A stretch of DNA of 64,000 nt from Syntrophobacter fumaroxidans MPOB (GCF_000014965.1 NC_008554.1:3584001-3648000), one strand, 5' to 3'; positions 1-9,512 are shown, counted from the stretch's first letter. Numbers and translations are program-made. Notes: generated by a model from the letters alone, not told the origin.

Positions 1-259
1 TGTCTTTAAAAAGGTGAAACGGCAATCGATACGCTGCGGGAAATGGGATGGCGAGAAAGAGAGCAATCGTAAGGCGCGGCGAGAAGGAACCGGCGAAGTT
101 TCGGACGACAGGCGGGCGAAGAGATCTCCGCTTCGCCGCCGCCCCCCGGCATGGTCTTCGGCAGACCGGCCCGCCGAAACGGGAACCGATCGTCCCCGCT
201 TCGAAGCCAAACGGGCCTGCAGACCGGTCGACCCGCGGGCCGCAACGCTCCGGAAGCGA
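1..259. other. left edge, no gene recognised
   Basis: GC-rich sequence downstream of the SRPBCC gene. The open frames here have arginine/proline-rich, low-complexity translations typical of unselected GC-rich DNA. I see no RNA gene or repeat. Confidence 0.5.
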
Positions 260-733
260 TCAGCCCCAGGGCAGCATGTTCCCCGTCCTCAGGAAGTGGT
301 TCAACTTAAGTTCGAGCGTCTTCATTTCGGTGGCGTACTGTTCATCGGACAGCGCCTCCACCAGCTTGTTTCCCTCCGGGGTCAGGCCGGTGAGGACCTG
401 TTTCCAGATCGCCCTGGTTGTCCCGGCCCCGCCGTCGTCGAGGCTGATGGAAAACCGCATCGCCCTCGAATCATTGACCCGGATGAACTGAATTTCCGCC
501 GGCGGTTCGTATCGGCTGATCACCCAGATATCAGGACCTTCGCCCGGGAAATTCGTTTCGAAGATGCAATCCAGGTCCGCAAAACCGGAATCCGAGTAAA
601 CCATTTTGCATTCCCAACGGTCGATCCACTCGTATTCCTTCGTCGGACAAAGAAGAGGAAACACGGCATCCGGCGGTGCCTCGATGTGCATGGTGTAGCT
701 TCTTACCGTCCGCTTGCCCGCAAATCCTTTCAT
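260..733 (-). CDS. SRPBCC (START-like) family protein
   Basis: Predicted 157-residue cytoplasmic protein. The layout fits the SRPBCC helix-grip fold, a small hydrophobic-ligand cavity family: an opening strand with 'HIEAPPDAVFPLL', a WxxR-type helix near residues 30-40 and a long C-terminal helix. The ATG at 733 is chosen because GGAGA lies just upstream; a longer frame to 778 has no better signal. It is the last gene in the direction of the TRAP operon but 290 bp separate it from dctM, so co-transcription is uncertain. The substrate cannot be inferred; polyketide cyclase-like and ligand-transport roles are both found in this family. Confidence 0.7.
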   Translation of the reverse strand: MKGFAGKRTVRSYTMHIEAPPDAVFPLLCPTKEYEWIDRWECKMVYSDSGFADLDCIFETNFPGEGPDIWVISRYEPPAEIQFIRVNDSRAMRFSISLDDGGAGTTRAIWKQVLTGLTPEGNKLVEALSDEQYATEMKTLELKLNHFLRTGNMLPWG

Positions 734-1023
734 GGCGTCTCCTATCCGCTTTTTCCCGTGACGGGTCGAGGACAACACGCCGCAGTATAGTATGCCGGTG
801 TATCGAATTCAACAGGTCATGCACCTTCGCGAGGCAACGCGGCACCATGAGCCCACGCAAAACCGGGCACCGGTCGGCGAGACGCAGGGAGGAAAGCGCG
901 TGGCCGGCGCTTCGACCGGTCCGCGACATGCCAGGCCGTCCGCCTCCGGCAGACGCACCATTCTCGATGCGCTCCGCCGATTTGGCCGCTGGATGCGTCG
1001 GCCCCGCCGGGGCTCCTCCGGAT

Positions 1024-2313
1024 TCATGAAAAACCAAGGACGTTGGGCAGCCAGAGCACCGTCTGGGGGAAGACGATCAGGAGCAGCAGCCCCGCGAACA
1101 TGAACAGCAGAAGCCAGACGACCCACGGCACGGTATCCTCCATGCGGGCGCCGGTCAATTTGCAGCTCACCATGAGGTTGACGGCCATGGGTGGAGTGAA
1201 TTGTCCTATCGCGATGACGTAAGTCATCAGCACGCCGAACCACACCAGGTCCCAGTGGAAGCCCTGAGCGACGGGAACCAGGATGGGACAGAAGATAAGA
1301 AAGATGGAAATCCCGTCCAGGAACATCCCCACAATCGTCAGGAACACCATGAGAATCACGATGACGGCGGTCTCGCTGCCTCCCCCAAGATTGACCAGCC
1401 ACTTCGAAATGGGGTCGACGATGCCGATGGTGCTCGCGGCCCAGGCGAAAACACCGGCCAGGCCGACGACGATCAGGATCACCGCCGACGTTTCGGCGGA
1501 TTCGATGAGGAGCTCATGGATGTCGCGCAGCGTCAGGGTGCGATAAACGAAGGCGCCGATGACCAACCCGTAGACCACGGCCACCACGGCCGCCTCCGTC
1601 GGAGTGAACCATCCCGTCCGCATGCCGCCCAGGATGACGATCGGAGCCATGAGCGCCCAGAAGGCCTCCTTGAGGGACTTCCAGACCTCGGGCCTTGCCT
1701 CGTCCGTCTCCCGGCCTCCGAAATCATGGCGAATGCTGAGAAAGAGCGCCGGGATAACGAGCATGACGCAGGCGAGCACTCCCGGCACGACCCCGCCCAC
1801 GAACAGTGCGGGTACGGTGGCGGAGGGGACCAGCACGCTGTAAATGATGAAAGCCACGGACGGCGGAATGAGGATGTCCGTGGAGCCCGCGGCTGCAGTA
1901 ACGGAGGCGGCGAATGCCGGAGGGTACCCCTCGCGCATCATGGCGGCGAGCATCACGCCTCCCACCGCGGCCGTGCAGGCCGGCCCGGAACCCGAAATGC
2001 CGCCGATGATCATGGCGACAAAGATCGTGATGACCGCAAGCGACCCCCGGCCATGGCCGATGATGGACCTCGCGAAGCGCAGGAGCCTCTCCGCGACGCC
2101 CGACCGGTCGAAAATCGCTCCCGCCAGCACGAACATGGGCACCGCCAGGAGCGGGTACTTGGCGATTCCCGTGTACACGTTGGTCGGAACCGCCATGATT
2201 CCGAGCTTCGCCTCCGCGATGGCAAAGATCCCCGCAAGCCCCAGTGAAGCGGCGATGGGCACGCTGCAAAACAACAGAAACAGGAAAGCCCCGAAGAGAA
2301 TGAACGCCGACAT
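1024..2313 (-). CDS. dctM: TRAP transporter large permease subunit DctM
   Basis: 429-residue integral inner-membrane protein that forms the transport channel of a tripartite ATP-independent periplasmic (TRAP) transporter, driven by an ion gradient. Many hydrophobic segments are visible, and the family signatures are present: 'GGISGSGPACTAAVGG' about residues 85-100, 'IPPSVAFIIY' and 'GMFLDGISIFLI'. The ATG at 2313 shares its A with the dctQ stop (TGATG) and has GGAGGGAG upstream, so translation is coupled to dctQ. A longer upstream frame lacks hydrophobic character and was not used. Substrate is probably a carboxylate, by family precedent only. Confidence 0.95.
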   Translation of the reverse strand: MSAFILFGAFLFLLFCSVPIAASLGLAGIFAIAEAKLGIMAVPTNVYTGIAKYPLLAVPMFVLAGAIFDRSGVAERLLRFARSIIGHGRGSLAVITIFVAMIIGGISGSGPACTAAVGGVMLAAMMREGYPPAFAASVTAAAGSTDILIPPSVAFIIYSVLVPSATVPALFVGGVVPGVLACVMLVIPALFLSIRHDFGGRETDEARPEVWKSLKEAFWALMAPIVILGGMRTGWFTPTEAAVVAVVYGLVIGAFVYRTLTLRDIHELLIESAETSAVILIVVGLAGVFAWAASTIGIVDPISKWLVNLGGGSETAVIVILMVFLTIVGMFLDGISIFLIFCPILVPVAQGFHWDLVWFGVLMTYVIAIGQFTPPMAVNLMVSCKLTGARMEDTVPWVVWLLLFMFAGLLLLIVFPQTVLWLPNVLGFS

Positions 2314-2813
2314 CAGCTTTTCTCCCTCCGGAGACGAATGATCACGCCTATGGCGCGCCCGGTGATCGCCGCGGAAAGTATCGGAAGCCACATGGTGTAG
2401 ACCCATGTGGGAATCCCCAACCCCGGCGACGTCACTTCGAACCGGTATTCATCCCAGGCCATTCGCCCCCCCAGGATCGCCAGAAGCAAGAAGGTGAAAG
2501 CCGTCACGGCAGTGGCGCCCATGACGACCGCCCTGCGCTTGCCGGGAGACAGGAAGTCCACGAAGTACGTGATGTTGAGGTGCCCGCTCTTGGCCATCAG
2601 GCTGGAGCTCCCCAGCAGGGCCATGGCCACCATGAGGAAGATGGAAAACTCCTCCGTGAAAGCGAACGAGAAGTTGGTCAGGTAGCGCACCACGACGTTC
2701 GCGAACGTAATGAACGCCAGGAGCCCCAGGATGATTCCCGCGACGTTTTCTTCAATTTTGAGTGGGATTTTTGTGCGGGGCCGGTTCATGTCCCCGGGAG
2801 GGTTGCATTCCAT
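2313..2813 (-). CDS. dctQ: TRAP transporter small permease subunit DctQ
   Basis: 166-residue membrane protein with four hydrophobic segments, the usual size and topology of DctQ subunits that bridge the binding protein and DctM. The motif 'NVVVRY' after the first segment and 'TEEFSIFL' are characteristic. Its stop overlaps the dctM start by one base. ATG 2813 is followed eight codons later by a second possible ATG at 2789; purine-rich sequence precedes both. It lies 267 bp downstream of dctP, in the same direction. Confidence 0.93.
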   Translation of the reverse strand: MECNPPGDMNRPRTKIPLKIEENVAGIILGLLAFITFANVVVRYLTNFSFAFTEEFSIFLMVAMALLGSSSLMAKSGHLNITYFVDFLSPGKRRAVVMGATAVTAFTFLLLAILGGRMAWDEYRFEVTSPGLGIPTWVYTMWLPILSAAITGRAIGVIIRLRREKS

Positions 2814-3080
2814 GGTTCTTCTCTCTCTCCGGCATCAGGGGTGGGGAAACAGGAGCGCATCAACGAACGGGAAAGGCGTGCACCGGAGCTTGCGGCGGAT
2901 GCACGCCTTCGAGCCGATCAGAAAGCGGCCTGAATTCATCCCGTGCAGCAAAATGCACTGCGAAGGGCCCGGAGGAAGAGCGGCGCTCCATCTCTTCTTG
3001 CACGCGTCCTTCGTGACAATCACGCGACAACACGACGTCCATGCCCGCCCGGACGCGCGCGCATGGACAACGACGCACGA

Positions 3081-4112
3081 CTACTTGCGGCCCGCTATGG
3101 CCGCCTCGGCTTTCTTGACCAATTCCGCACCGATCTGCTTGGCCCATTTGTCGTAAACGTCCCGGGTGGCCTTCCTGAATTCCGCCTTTTCGGCCTCCGT
3201 CAGCTTGACCACCGTGACGCCGAGCCCCTCGATCTCCCTGGTCAGGCTCTCGTCGGGGGCCACCAGCCCCTTGCGCGCCAGCTCGATGTTTTCCCTGCCC
3301 GCCTGCAGCGCGGCCTCACTCACGGCCTTCCGGTCCTCCGGCGTCCAACTGTTCCACACTTCCTTGTTCACGACGAAAATCAGCGGATCGGCCACGTACC
3401 CCCAAAGGGTGAGGTTTTTCTGGTTCGCGGCACTGTGAAGCTTCGCCGCCATGTAAACCGTCAGGGGGTTTTCCTGCCCGTCCACGGCGCCGCTGGAAAG
3501 GGCGGGCACCGCATCGGCCCAGCTCATCTGCGTGGGGTTGGCGCCGAGGGCGGTAAACGTTTCCAGGAAGAGCGGCGAGCCGACCACCCTGATCTTCAGG
3601 CCCTTGAGGTCCGAAGGCTTGCGGATGGAAACCTTGGAGTTGCTGAGCTCCCGGAATCCGTTCTCACCCCACGCCAGCGGAACCACGTCCTTGCCTTCCA
3701 GGATCTTGAACAACTCCTTGCCGACCTCCCCTCCGGTGAGGGCGTCGATGGCCTTGTAGTCCGGCATCAGGAACGGCATGGCAAAGATATTCAGCTGTTG
3801 CACCTGGGGCGACCAGTTGATGGTGGAACCGATGGCCAGGTCGATGGCTCCCTGCCGGATGGCGGTGAACTCCTTGGTCTGGTCCCCGCCCACCAGGCTG
3901 GTGCCCGGATACAACTTGACGTTGATCCGGCCGTTCGTCTTTTCCTTGATCAGCTCGACCCAGCGCTCGCCGGCCACCCCCCACGGAAAAGGCTTGCCCA
4001 GGACCGTGGAAAGCTTGTATTCCGCCTTGTAATCCGCCGCCTGAACCGCCTGGGCAAAGCCGAAGGCCACGATGGCCACGAGAACGAAAAGTACCCCCAA
4101 CACTCTTTTCAT
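3081..4112 (-). CDS. dctP: TRAP transporter periplasmic solute-binding protein DctP
   Basis: 343-residue exported substrate-binding protein of the TRAP transporter. An N-terminal signal peptide is visible (two basic residues, a hydrophobic core, cleavage probably after 'AVQA' near residue 25), followed by the DctP fold with 'GERWVELIKEKTNGRINVKLYPG' type organisation in the first lobe and 'SWADAVPALSSGAVDGQENP' in the hinge region, which in this family contacts the substrate carboxylate through a conserved Arg (here in 'GLKIRVVGSP'). The ATG at 4112 is preceded by GGAGGAGA. It is the first gene of dctP-dctQ-dctM. The ligand is likely an organic acid, but not identifiable from sequence alone. 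Confidence 0.95.
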   Translation of the reverse strand: MKRVLGVLFVLVAIVAFGFAQAVQAADYKAEYKLSTVLGKPFPWGVAGERWVELIKEKTNGRINVKLYPGTSLVGGDQTKEFTAIRQGAIDLAIGSTINWSPQVQQLNIFAMPFLMPDYKAIDALTGGEVGKELFKILEGKDVVPLAWGENGFRELSNSKVSIRKPSDLKGLKIRVVGSPLFLETFTALGANPTQMSWADAVPALSSGAVDGQENPLTVYMAAKLHSAANQKNLTLWGYVADPLIFVVNKEVWNSWTPEDRKAVSEAALQAGRENIELARKGLVAPDESLTREIEGLGVTVVKLTEAEKAEFRKATRDVYDKWAKQIGAELVKKAEAAIAGRK

Positions 4113-4637
4113 AACTGTCTCCTCCAATCAACGCCGGTTTATGTGAAGTTCGCCTAAGAAAAGGGAATTAAACAATATTGTGATCAGACAACGAAAAACG
4201 ATATTAGAGGGGTCCGACACTGTCAAGCGTTTTGTGGACGGGGAAATCCGGCGGGGCATTGCTCCTCGCGCGGCAGAGACGCCGCCCGGTCCCGGGCGCT
4301 CAACAACTCCCGCATTCCCGGGAGGAGCGGCATTGCGCGAGCGATGCCCGGCGTCTCCCCCTGCCTTCGTCAAGGCTCCGGCTTCTCCCCGGGACTCGCG
4401 ACCGGCGGCGTTTTCCATCCGTTTGTTTTCCGCCGGCCCGTTTCTTCCCTACGCGCCGCACCGAACCCGCGCCGGGGGGTTCCCCGAACGGGTCGGCTCC
4501 AAAGATGCGCGCCGGCCGTTCTTCATGGGCGGAGCGCCCAGGAGAAGCACACAAAAAAAACACACAAAAAAGTTGCCAACGCGGGGAAAAAGATTTATAG
4601 GGAGCGGTCGATTTCTCTTAACGATAAAAGGAGCAAC
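4113..4637. other. intergenic between divergent dctP and zinc-ribbon gene
   Basis: This 525-bp gap must contain the dctP promoter (leftward) and the promoter of the small zinc-ribbon gene (rightward). The dctP-proximal part, about 4140-4210, is AT-rich, as expected for a promoter. No confident -35/-10 pair, operator or RNA gene was recognised. Confidence 0.5.
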
Positions 4638-4883
4638 ATGAAGATTGTCTGCCCGTCATGCAATTACGTCGGAGAGAGCGCGGCCATCGCCAAGGGTTCC
4701 CGAAAGCTCGAAATCACCCTCTGGTGCTGTTTCATCCTGCCGGGCATGCTCTACACCATGTGGCGGCAATCCAGGGACGGCCAGTACCAGGGGTGTCCGC
4801 AGTGCCGCGAAGGGAAGGTTCGGCTGATCAGCAGGAAAGACTGGAAAACGTACGAGCGCAGCGGAAAGCTGCCGACCATATAG
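4638..4883 (+). CDS. small zinc-ribbon membrane-associated protein
   Basis: 81-residue protein with a CPSC pair at residues 5-8 and a CPQC pair around residue 53, which together would form a zinc ribbon. Between them lies one hydrophobic stretch ('LWCCFILPGMLYTMW') that could insert in the membrane. The start is set by AAAGGAG seven bases upstream of the ATG. Similar short 'zinc ribbon plus one hydrophobic helix' proteins are widespread and uncharacterised. It is not part of an obvious operon; the downstream neighbour is the left copy of the 311-bp repeat. Confidence 0.7.
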   Translation: MKIVCPSCNYVGESAAIAKGSRKLEITLWCCFILPGMLYTMWRQSRDGQYQGCPQCREGKVRLISRKDWKTYERSGKLPTI

Positions 4884-4973
4884 TCGACGAAGCGTCTGCC
4901 GGTGCTTGCATGCGGGTTACCCCGTCGCGCTTTGGCAAGCGGCCGTCCGGCATCAAGCCGACCGGCCTTTACC

Positions 4974-5284
4974 TGATACGGATTTACCTAGAAAATAGAC
5001 TCCCTCGGGAGTCTGTTTTCATGCTTCGCGGGTGTCGCAGGGGGCATGGATAATTGCGTTCAAAATGATACTCTAAAAGCGTGGGGGACGTATCCCCCAC
5101 ACCCCCTCGCCGCTTCGCGGCTCCGTGTGGCGCTGCGGCGGCGGCCTTCGGCCAGTCGCCGCCAGCGCCGAGCACTCGGCCTCACGCGCTTGCGCGTGTG
5201 GCCGAAACTTGGGGGGTGCGGGGGAGTCATTCCCCCGCGCTTTTGTGCTTGAAAGATCCATCTTGCACGCAACTTCGTATGAAT
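4974..5284 (+). repeat. 311-bp hairpin-rich inverted repeat, copy A
   Basis: This segment is nearly identical, in inverted orientation, to 12298-12608; by eye only about a dozen mismatches over 311 bp. It is built from successive GC-rich palindromes, for example the GTGGGGGACG/CGTATCCCCCAC pair near 5087-5107, GCCGC-TTC-GCGGC, CACGCGC-TT-GCGCGTG and GCGGGGGA/TCCCCCGC. An inner part (about 5054-5275) is bounded by TTGCGTTCAA and its imperfect complement. No transposase is present, so a non-autonomous element or a multiplied structural element is likely. Confidence 0.85.
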
Positions 5285-5428
5285 GGAGCGATCCGGTGCA
5301 CAGGGCGGGAGGCACACGATTCACCGCAGGTGTGGACACACCCCGGCCGACCGACAGGTTGGTCGGCCTTTCGGGCGAGGAACGGGCTTTGGACCCGCCC
5401 GAATCAGCGCTTTGAGCCTCTGAGTCGC

Positions 5429-7246
5429 TCAACCCGGGTTTGACATGCCCCTTCCCGATGATTCCCGGCGAGACGAAAACACATCAGCCTTGTCCCCTCC
5501 GTCCAACACCATCGAATAGGACCGAAGCGCATCCTGAATCCCCGAAAGCGAGTCCAGCTTCCTGGAAAGATCGCCAAGGCTCTTGTCCGCGTTGGTTTTG
5601 CCGCTCTCGTGCAGTGCCAGGGCCTTTTGAAACGAGATGCGGATTCCTTCGAGCGTGGAGTCGAGCTTTGAATTCAAGGCATTCTCGAAATCCTTGACGG
5701 CTTGAGTCATCCGGTTGACCAGGTCGTAGCGCACTCTCCCGCAATGCCTGTCCACGAGTTCCGCCACCGCCGTCCTCATGTTCTTGAAGATCAGCTTTTT
5801 TGCGACGAACCCGGGCAATGCCGAGGTCACGGCGATCTGTATCAGCTCGAGCCCCACCGGATCGTCTTTCAGAAGAAAGTAGAAATCGCTCTTCCTGCTC
5901 AGGCCCTCGACGGAAGTGAACGGTTGCAGCTTCAGCTCAAAGATGCTGCTCGTGAGCGTCAGAATGCGTTCGATAAGCTCGTTGACGCGGGAGGCGAATT
6001 CCCGGTGCGCCGCCTCCAGCTGCAGGGAAAGATTCTCGGTGAGTTGCCCGCGCCAGCCGTTGAAGGTCGCACGGATATCTTCAAAAACGGCCTTCTCGAG
6101 GTTGTCGCGCAAACCGCCGGTCCGGCCGTTCGCGAGCCGTTCATATTCCTTCTCCATCCTGGTCTGCAGCGCGGGAACCTGTTCTTTCCTGAACTCGGCG
6201 ATTCTTTCGTCCAGACCGGAGACAATCCTGCCGAGGCCGCCTTTCAAGAGGTAGCGGTTGTTTTCCCGGTCTTTCTCGATCGTTCGCATTTCGGTTTCGA
6301 ACTGATTGATCTTCCCCGTGAGCTGCTGCAGGGGCAGCTTGATGGCTTCCTGTTCGAGCTGAAACGAGATGGTTTCATCGGACATCAGCTTCATCAGGGT
6401 GTTGACCGCGGACTGCAAAAGGACCCGCCCCTTTTCATGAACCAGAAACTCCTGCAACTGTTTCTCGAAATAGGGGAGAAGGCTCCTTTCAAGCAGGCCG
6501 CCGTCGCCCGTTTTCTTGCCTTCCAGCGCCCAGCGGGCCGAGACCGGGTAGATCTTCACTTTCCCTTCTCCGATATCGTCCTCGAGGATACGGACGGTGA
6601 AGTCCAAAGCCTCCTTGCGCTCATCCTCGCTCACCTGGTCGATCTTGTTCAACACGAAGAAAAGCTTGTCGACATAGCCGCGCACGTCTTTGAGAAACCG
6701 GTGTTCACTGCCGGACAGGGGCGGGTCGGCGGATACGACAAAGACTCCCGCATCCACCTGGGGCAGGAAATTGTAGGCCACGTCGGTGTTGTGGGCGTAG
6801 ACCGAACCCGCTCCCGGAGTGTCGATGATGCGGACTCCTCCTCTCAGGTACTCGGAGGGATAGTAAACGGTGACCTCTTTCACGCCTTTGCGGTTTTCCG
6901 GGTCTTCGCGTTCGGTAATGTGGGCGGGAAGCTCCGATAGATTGATTTCCACCCGGCTCTCATTGAGAAAACGGACTTCCACCTTGAGCTCCGGGCCGAA
7001 TCGTAGGATGGTCACGACGGAAGTGAGGGGCACAATGGCGGTGGGAAGGATGTTCGCGCCGAGCAGCGCGTTGATGAACGTGGATTTCCCTCGCTTGAAC
7101 TGGCCGAGGACTACCAGGTTGAACGCCTCCTCCCGGAGCTTCGCTCTCAGGGCGTCGAGGTGCCGCACCGTCTCTTCACGCACCGCGCTGTCCAGGCGTT
7201 CGGCCACTTCACAAAGATCATCGCGCATCCGGGCATAGTCGAACAT
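5429..7246 (-). CDS. bacterial dynamin-like GTPase
   Basis: 605-residue dynamin-family large GTPase. All four GTPase motifs are visible: G1 'GQFKRGKST' (residues 48-56), G2 Thr75 in 'PLTSV', G3 'DTPG' (142-145) and G4 'NKID' (200-203). The rest is long and helical with heptad-like segments, matching the stalk, and a short hydrophobic/aromatic segment around residues 460-490 may be the membrane-contacting paddle. Bacterial dynamins remodel or repair membranes. The ATG at 7246 has GGGGAGG upstream. It is a single copy rather than the tandem pair seen in many bacteria. It lies downstream of the winged-helix/nucleotidyltransferase-like gene, from which a terminator-like hairpin separates it. Confidence 0.92.
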   Translation of the reverse strand: MFDYARMRDDLCEVAERLDSAVREETVRHLDALRAKLREEAFNLVVLGQFKRGKSTFINALLGANILPTAIVPLTSVVTILRFGPELKVEVRFLNESRVEINLSELPAHITEREDPENRKGVKEVTVYYPSEYLRGGVRIIDTPGAGSVYAHNTDVAYNFLPQVDAGVFVVSADPPLSGSEHRFLKDVRGYVDKLFFVLNKIDQVSEDERKEALDFTVRILEDDIGEGKVKIYPVSARWALEGKKTGDGGLLERSLLPYFEKQLQEFLVHEKGRVLLQSAVNTLMKLMSDETISFQLEQEAIKLPLQQLTGKINQFETEMRTIEKDRENNRYLLKGGLGRIVSGLDERIAEFRKEQVPALQTRMEKEYERLANGRTGGLRDNLEKAVFEDIRATFNGWRGQLTENLSLQLEAAHREFASRVNELIERILTLTSSIFELKLQPFTSVEGLSRKSDFYFLLKDDPVGLELIQIAVTSALPGFVAKKLIFKNMRTAVAELVDRHCGRVRYDLVNRMTQAVKDFENALNSKLDSTLEGIRISFQKALALHESGKTNADKSLGDLSRKLDSLSGIQDALRSYSMVLDGGDKADVFSSRRESSGRGMSNPG

Positions 7247-7296
7247 CGTGTGCCTCCCCTGTGTTGAGCTGAAATCTCGGGAACCGGCGGCAAGTT

Positions 7297-7336
7297 AAAA
7301 AAAAAGACTTCCACTCCATGATTCGAAGTAGAAGTC
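7297..7336 (-). terminator. probable rho-independent terminator
   Basis: Read on the minus strand, a stem of GACTTC and GAAGTC with extra pairing (CTAC/GTGG) is followed directly by nine T residues. It lies after the gene at 7474-8379 and before the dynamin-like gene, so it should end or attenuate the upstream transcript. Confidence 0.75.
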
Positions 7337-7473
7337 ATCATCCCCTGGCCCGGGGCGGTTCAGGGCGAACTTCATCGCCGCAATTCAAGGTTATAAATAC
7401 CAGCGGGCACACCATACGTCAAGCCTGGCGACCGGCGGTTTGACCCGGGCGGCGGTAAGCGCTGCCCGGAGGT

Positions 7474-8379
7474 TCATTCGAATTCCTCGGACTCCTCGGT
7501 GGTGTAGAAAAGATTCAGGTCGTCTCTCGAAATGCGGGATGAATCGGTATTCAGGAGATATTCCCGCGCGTTCCGCCTGAACGTCCCGGCCTCGGCCTCC
7601 ATTTCCTTCAGCTTTGCCGTGACTCCCCGGGCGGTCAGCATGCCTTTGATCTCATCAAACAGGGGCCGGCTTCCCGCAAGCAGCATGCCCTCCTGGAGTA
7701 TTTTGCAGGCAACCATCCTCTTGAACGTATCGAAGAGCATCTGCTCCCTGACCCGTTCCATGTTCTTCACGACGTAGTCGATCTCCTCCCTGACGCTGGG
7801 TGCAATGAGGGTGTAATATTTCTCCTTGTAAATCGCGGCGTCGAGCTCCTTGAGAAACCCCTCCGATATGCCGTCGTCCGACACCACGACCAGGTCGATG
7901 TCGGAGCCGTTGACCATTTCACCGATGCTCTGCTCGGGACGTGGAACATCATGAGCCATGTCGTAGACGATGTCTCCGGCGATGATGAAACATACCCGGC
8001 CCTCACGCGGCCAACGTTCCGCGAGCCTGTTTTGCAGATCGCCGACAATTCTTTGGGCCAGGGCGAGCTTTGCGCGGCTCACCTCCCGAATGTGCCCGAT
8101 GATCGCGTCCGCCCTGCGATCCAGGGCCTCTGCGTTCCCCGCAAGCCCCACCACGGTGTAGGTCATGAACTCCCTGAGAATCGAGGGCGAGAGTCTTGCG
8201 AAGCCCTCGACCCTCCTGTCCAGTCGCAGGTACCGGGAGCCCAGAACACGGACCTGCAACCGCGCCGAAAGGCAGCAGGTCTTCCAGAGCGCAAGAGACG
8301 TCCCGCGCAGCGTTTCGAGTATTTCCGATCCCGTGAGAGGGCCTTTTTCTTCGATGAGTCGGAGAAGCTTATCTTCCAT
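7474..8379 (-). CDS. winged-helix plus nucleotidyltransferase-like protein
   Basis: 301-residue protein I cannot assign to a named family. The first ~60 residues resemble a winged helix ('GPLTGSEILETL' helix-turn-helix like stretch). Residues about 130-185 hold 'AGDIVYD' followed 20 residues later by 'GSDIDLVVV', which resembles the GS...DxD active-site motif of the polymerase-beta nucleotidyltransferase fold. The C-terminal third is helical and acidic. It lies between the nagB-like gene and the dynamin-like gene, all on the minus strand and all inside the inverted repeat pair. Regulator-linked nucleotidyl transfer is possible; a substrate cannot be named. Confidence 0.65.
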   Translation of the reverse strand: MEDKLLRLIEEKGPLTGSEILETLRGTSLALWKTCCLSARLQVRVLGSRYLRLDRRVEGFARLSPSILREFMTYTVVGLAGNAEALDRRADAIIGHIREVSRAKLALAQRIVGDLQNRLAERWPREGRVCFIIAGDIVYDMAHDVPRPEQSIGEMVNGSDIDLVVVSDDGISEGFLKELDAAIYKEKYYTLIAPSVREEIDYVVKNMERVREQMLFDTFKRMVACKILQEGMLLAGSRPLFDEIKGMLTARGVTAKLKEMEAEAGTFRRNAREYLLNTDSSRISRDDLNLFYTTEESEEFE

Positions 8380-8433
8380 ATCCTGATCCGATCGAACGCC
8401 GGAGGAAGTCGCTCATTCCCGCCGGGGACAAGG

Positions 8434-8464
8434 TCTCAAAAGAAACGAGCGGCTCGAAGCCGCC
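8434..8464 (-). terminator. probable terminator after nagB-like gene
   Basis: On the minus strand a GCGGC-TTCGA-GCCGC hairpin is followed by TCGTTTCTTTT. It starts about 25 bp after the nagB-like stop codon. Confidence 0.65.
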
Positions 8465-8489
8465 CGCGTCAGTTGGATTGGGTCGAAAA

Positions 8490-9512
8490 TCATCCGAGGC
8501 GCCCGGTCTCGGGATTGCGCGCGAAAGTCAAAGACTGGACCGTCTCGTATGGAGTGCCGCGCATATCGACCAACTCATATCCCTTCGCCTGCAGTTCCGG
8601 TTTCGCCTTGAGCAATTGAGCGGCGGCAATCTCGTCGAGAACGTAGACCATGTTTCCGCCCTCAGCCGCGTACTTCTGCCCGTAGCTGATGGGGACGTCC
8701 GAAGTCGCCGTTCCCAGGATCGCCTCGGTCACCGGGCCGGTCTTCCGGGCTCCATTGGCCACGAGCACCACCGTTCGAGCCTTGTAAACCTGTTCGGCGC
8801 CCATGGAAACCGCATACCAGGGGCTTTCCTCCCTGGTGTCGAAGTGTCCGTCTTCCACCGCGTTGGAAACGGTGTTCTCGTCCAGCTTCACCAGCATGAC
8901 CTTGTTGCCGTCGAAGGGAATGCCGCTTTCATGGAACGCCACATGGCCCCGTCCACCCACCCCGATGACCTGGAGGTCGATCCCCCCGCAGGCGTCGATC
9001 TTCTTCCAGTAGGCATCGAGGATTTCTTCGCGGATCGTTTTGAGATACCCTTGAGCGCGATCCCGGATGACAACGGCCTTGCCCTTGTCCGCACCCTGCA
9101 ATTCGTAGCAGTCCGGGTGCTCCTCGAGGGCCTTGACCAGCTTTTCCTGATCGACCAGGGTTCCCCACGGCACATTGGTTTCGCTGAATTTCTCCTGGAG
9201 GAGACCGAAAAACTCCGCAATCATGAAATAGGAATAGGACTCGCAGTGCATGGCCCGCTGCTGCGCGTTCTCGCCGGGGAGCCCCACGTATTCGTCCAGG
9301 TTGAAGGTTCGAATTCCGCGGGAGCCGATCCGTCCCGCATTGAACGCCTTGGCGAGGTGCTTGTAAACGCCGGTGGGAGAATTCCCCGTGGCGAGGCCGA
9401 GCACGTATTCATCCTTGACGGCCTGCTTGCGCCTGATATCGGCTTCGATCAGATCGGCGGCCACCTGGCTCATTTGGTCCCAGTCGCTTGTCACGTATAT
9501 TTTCAACGCCAT
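8490..9512 (-). CDS. nagB: glucosamine-6-phosphate deaminase/isomerase family protein
   Basis: 340-residue NagB/RpiA-fold enzyme interconverting glucosamine-6-phosphate and fructose-6-phosphate plus ammonia. The phosphate loop 'GLATGNSPTGVY' (39-50), the catalytic segment 'FNLDEYVGL' with Asp73, and 'GVGGRGHVAFHE' are all present. It is some 70 residues longer than the classical 266-residue NagB, with an insert in the middle. ATG 9512 (AGAGGAA upstream) is preferred over a start 19 codons earlier. It follows glmM and the beta-helix gene, so the enzyme may work in the biosynthetic (aminating) direction to feed UDP-GlcNAc; that direction is inference. Confidence 0.88.
   Translation of the reverse strand: MALKIYVTSDWDQMSQVAADLIEADIRRKQAVKDEYVLGLATGNSPTGVYKHLAKAFNAGRIGSRGIRTFNLDEYVGLPGENAQQRAMHCESYSYFMIAEFFGLLQEKFSETNVPWGTLVDQEKLVKALEEHPDCYELQGADKGKAVVIRDRAQGYLKTIREEILDAYWKKIDACGGIDLQVIGVGGRGHVAFHESGIPFDGNKVMLVKLDENTVSNAVEDGHFDTREESPWYAVSMGAEQVYKARTVVLVANGARKTGPVTEAILGTATSDVPISYGQKYAAEGGNMVYVLDEIAAAQLLKAKPELQAKGYELVDMRGTPYETVQSLTFARNPETGRLG

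Noticed and set aside
5080-5245. Palindromic repeat block as a CRISPR array or tandem repeat
   Set aside because: The palindromes differ from one another and there are no regularly spaced identical repeats with spacers.
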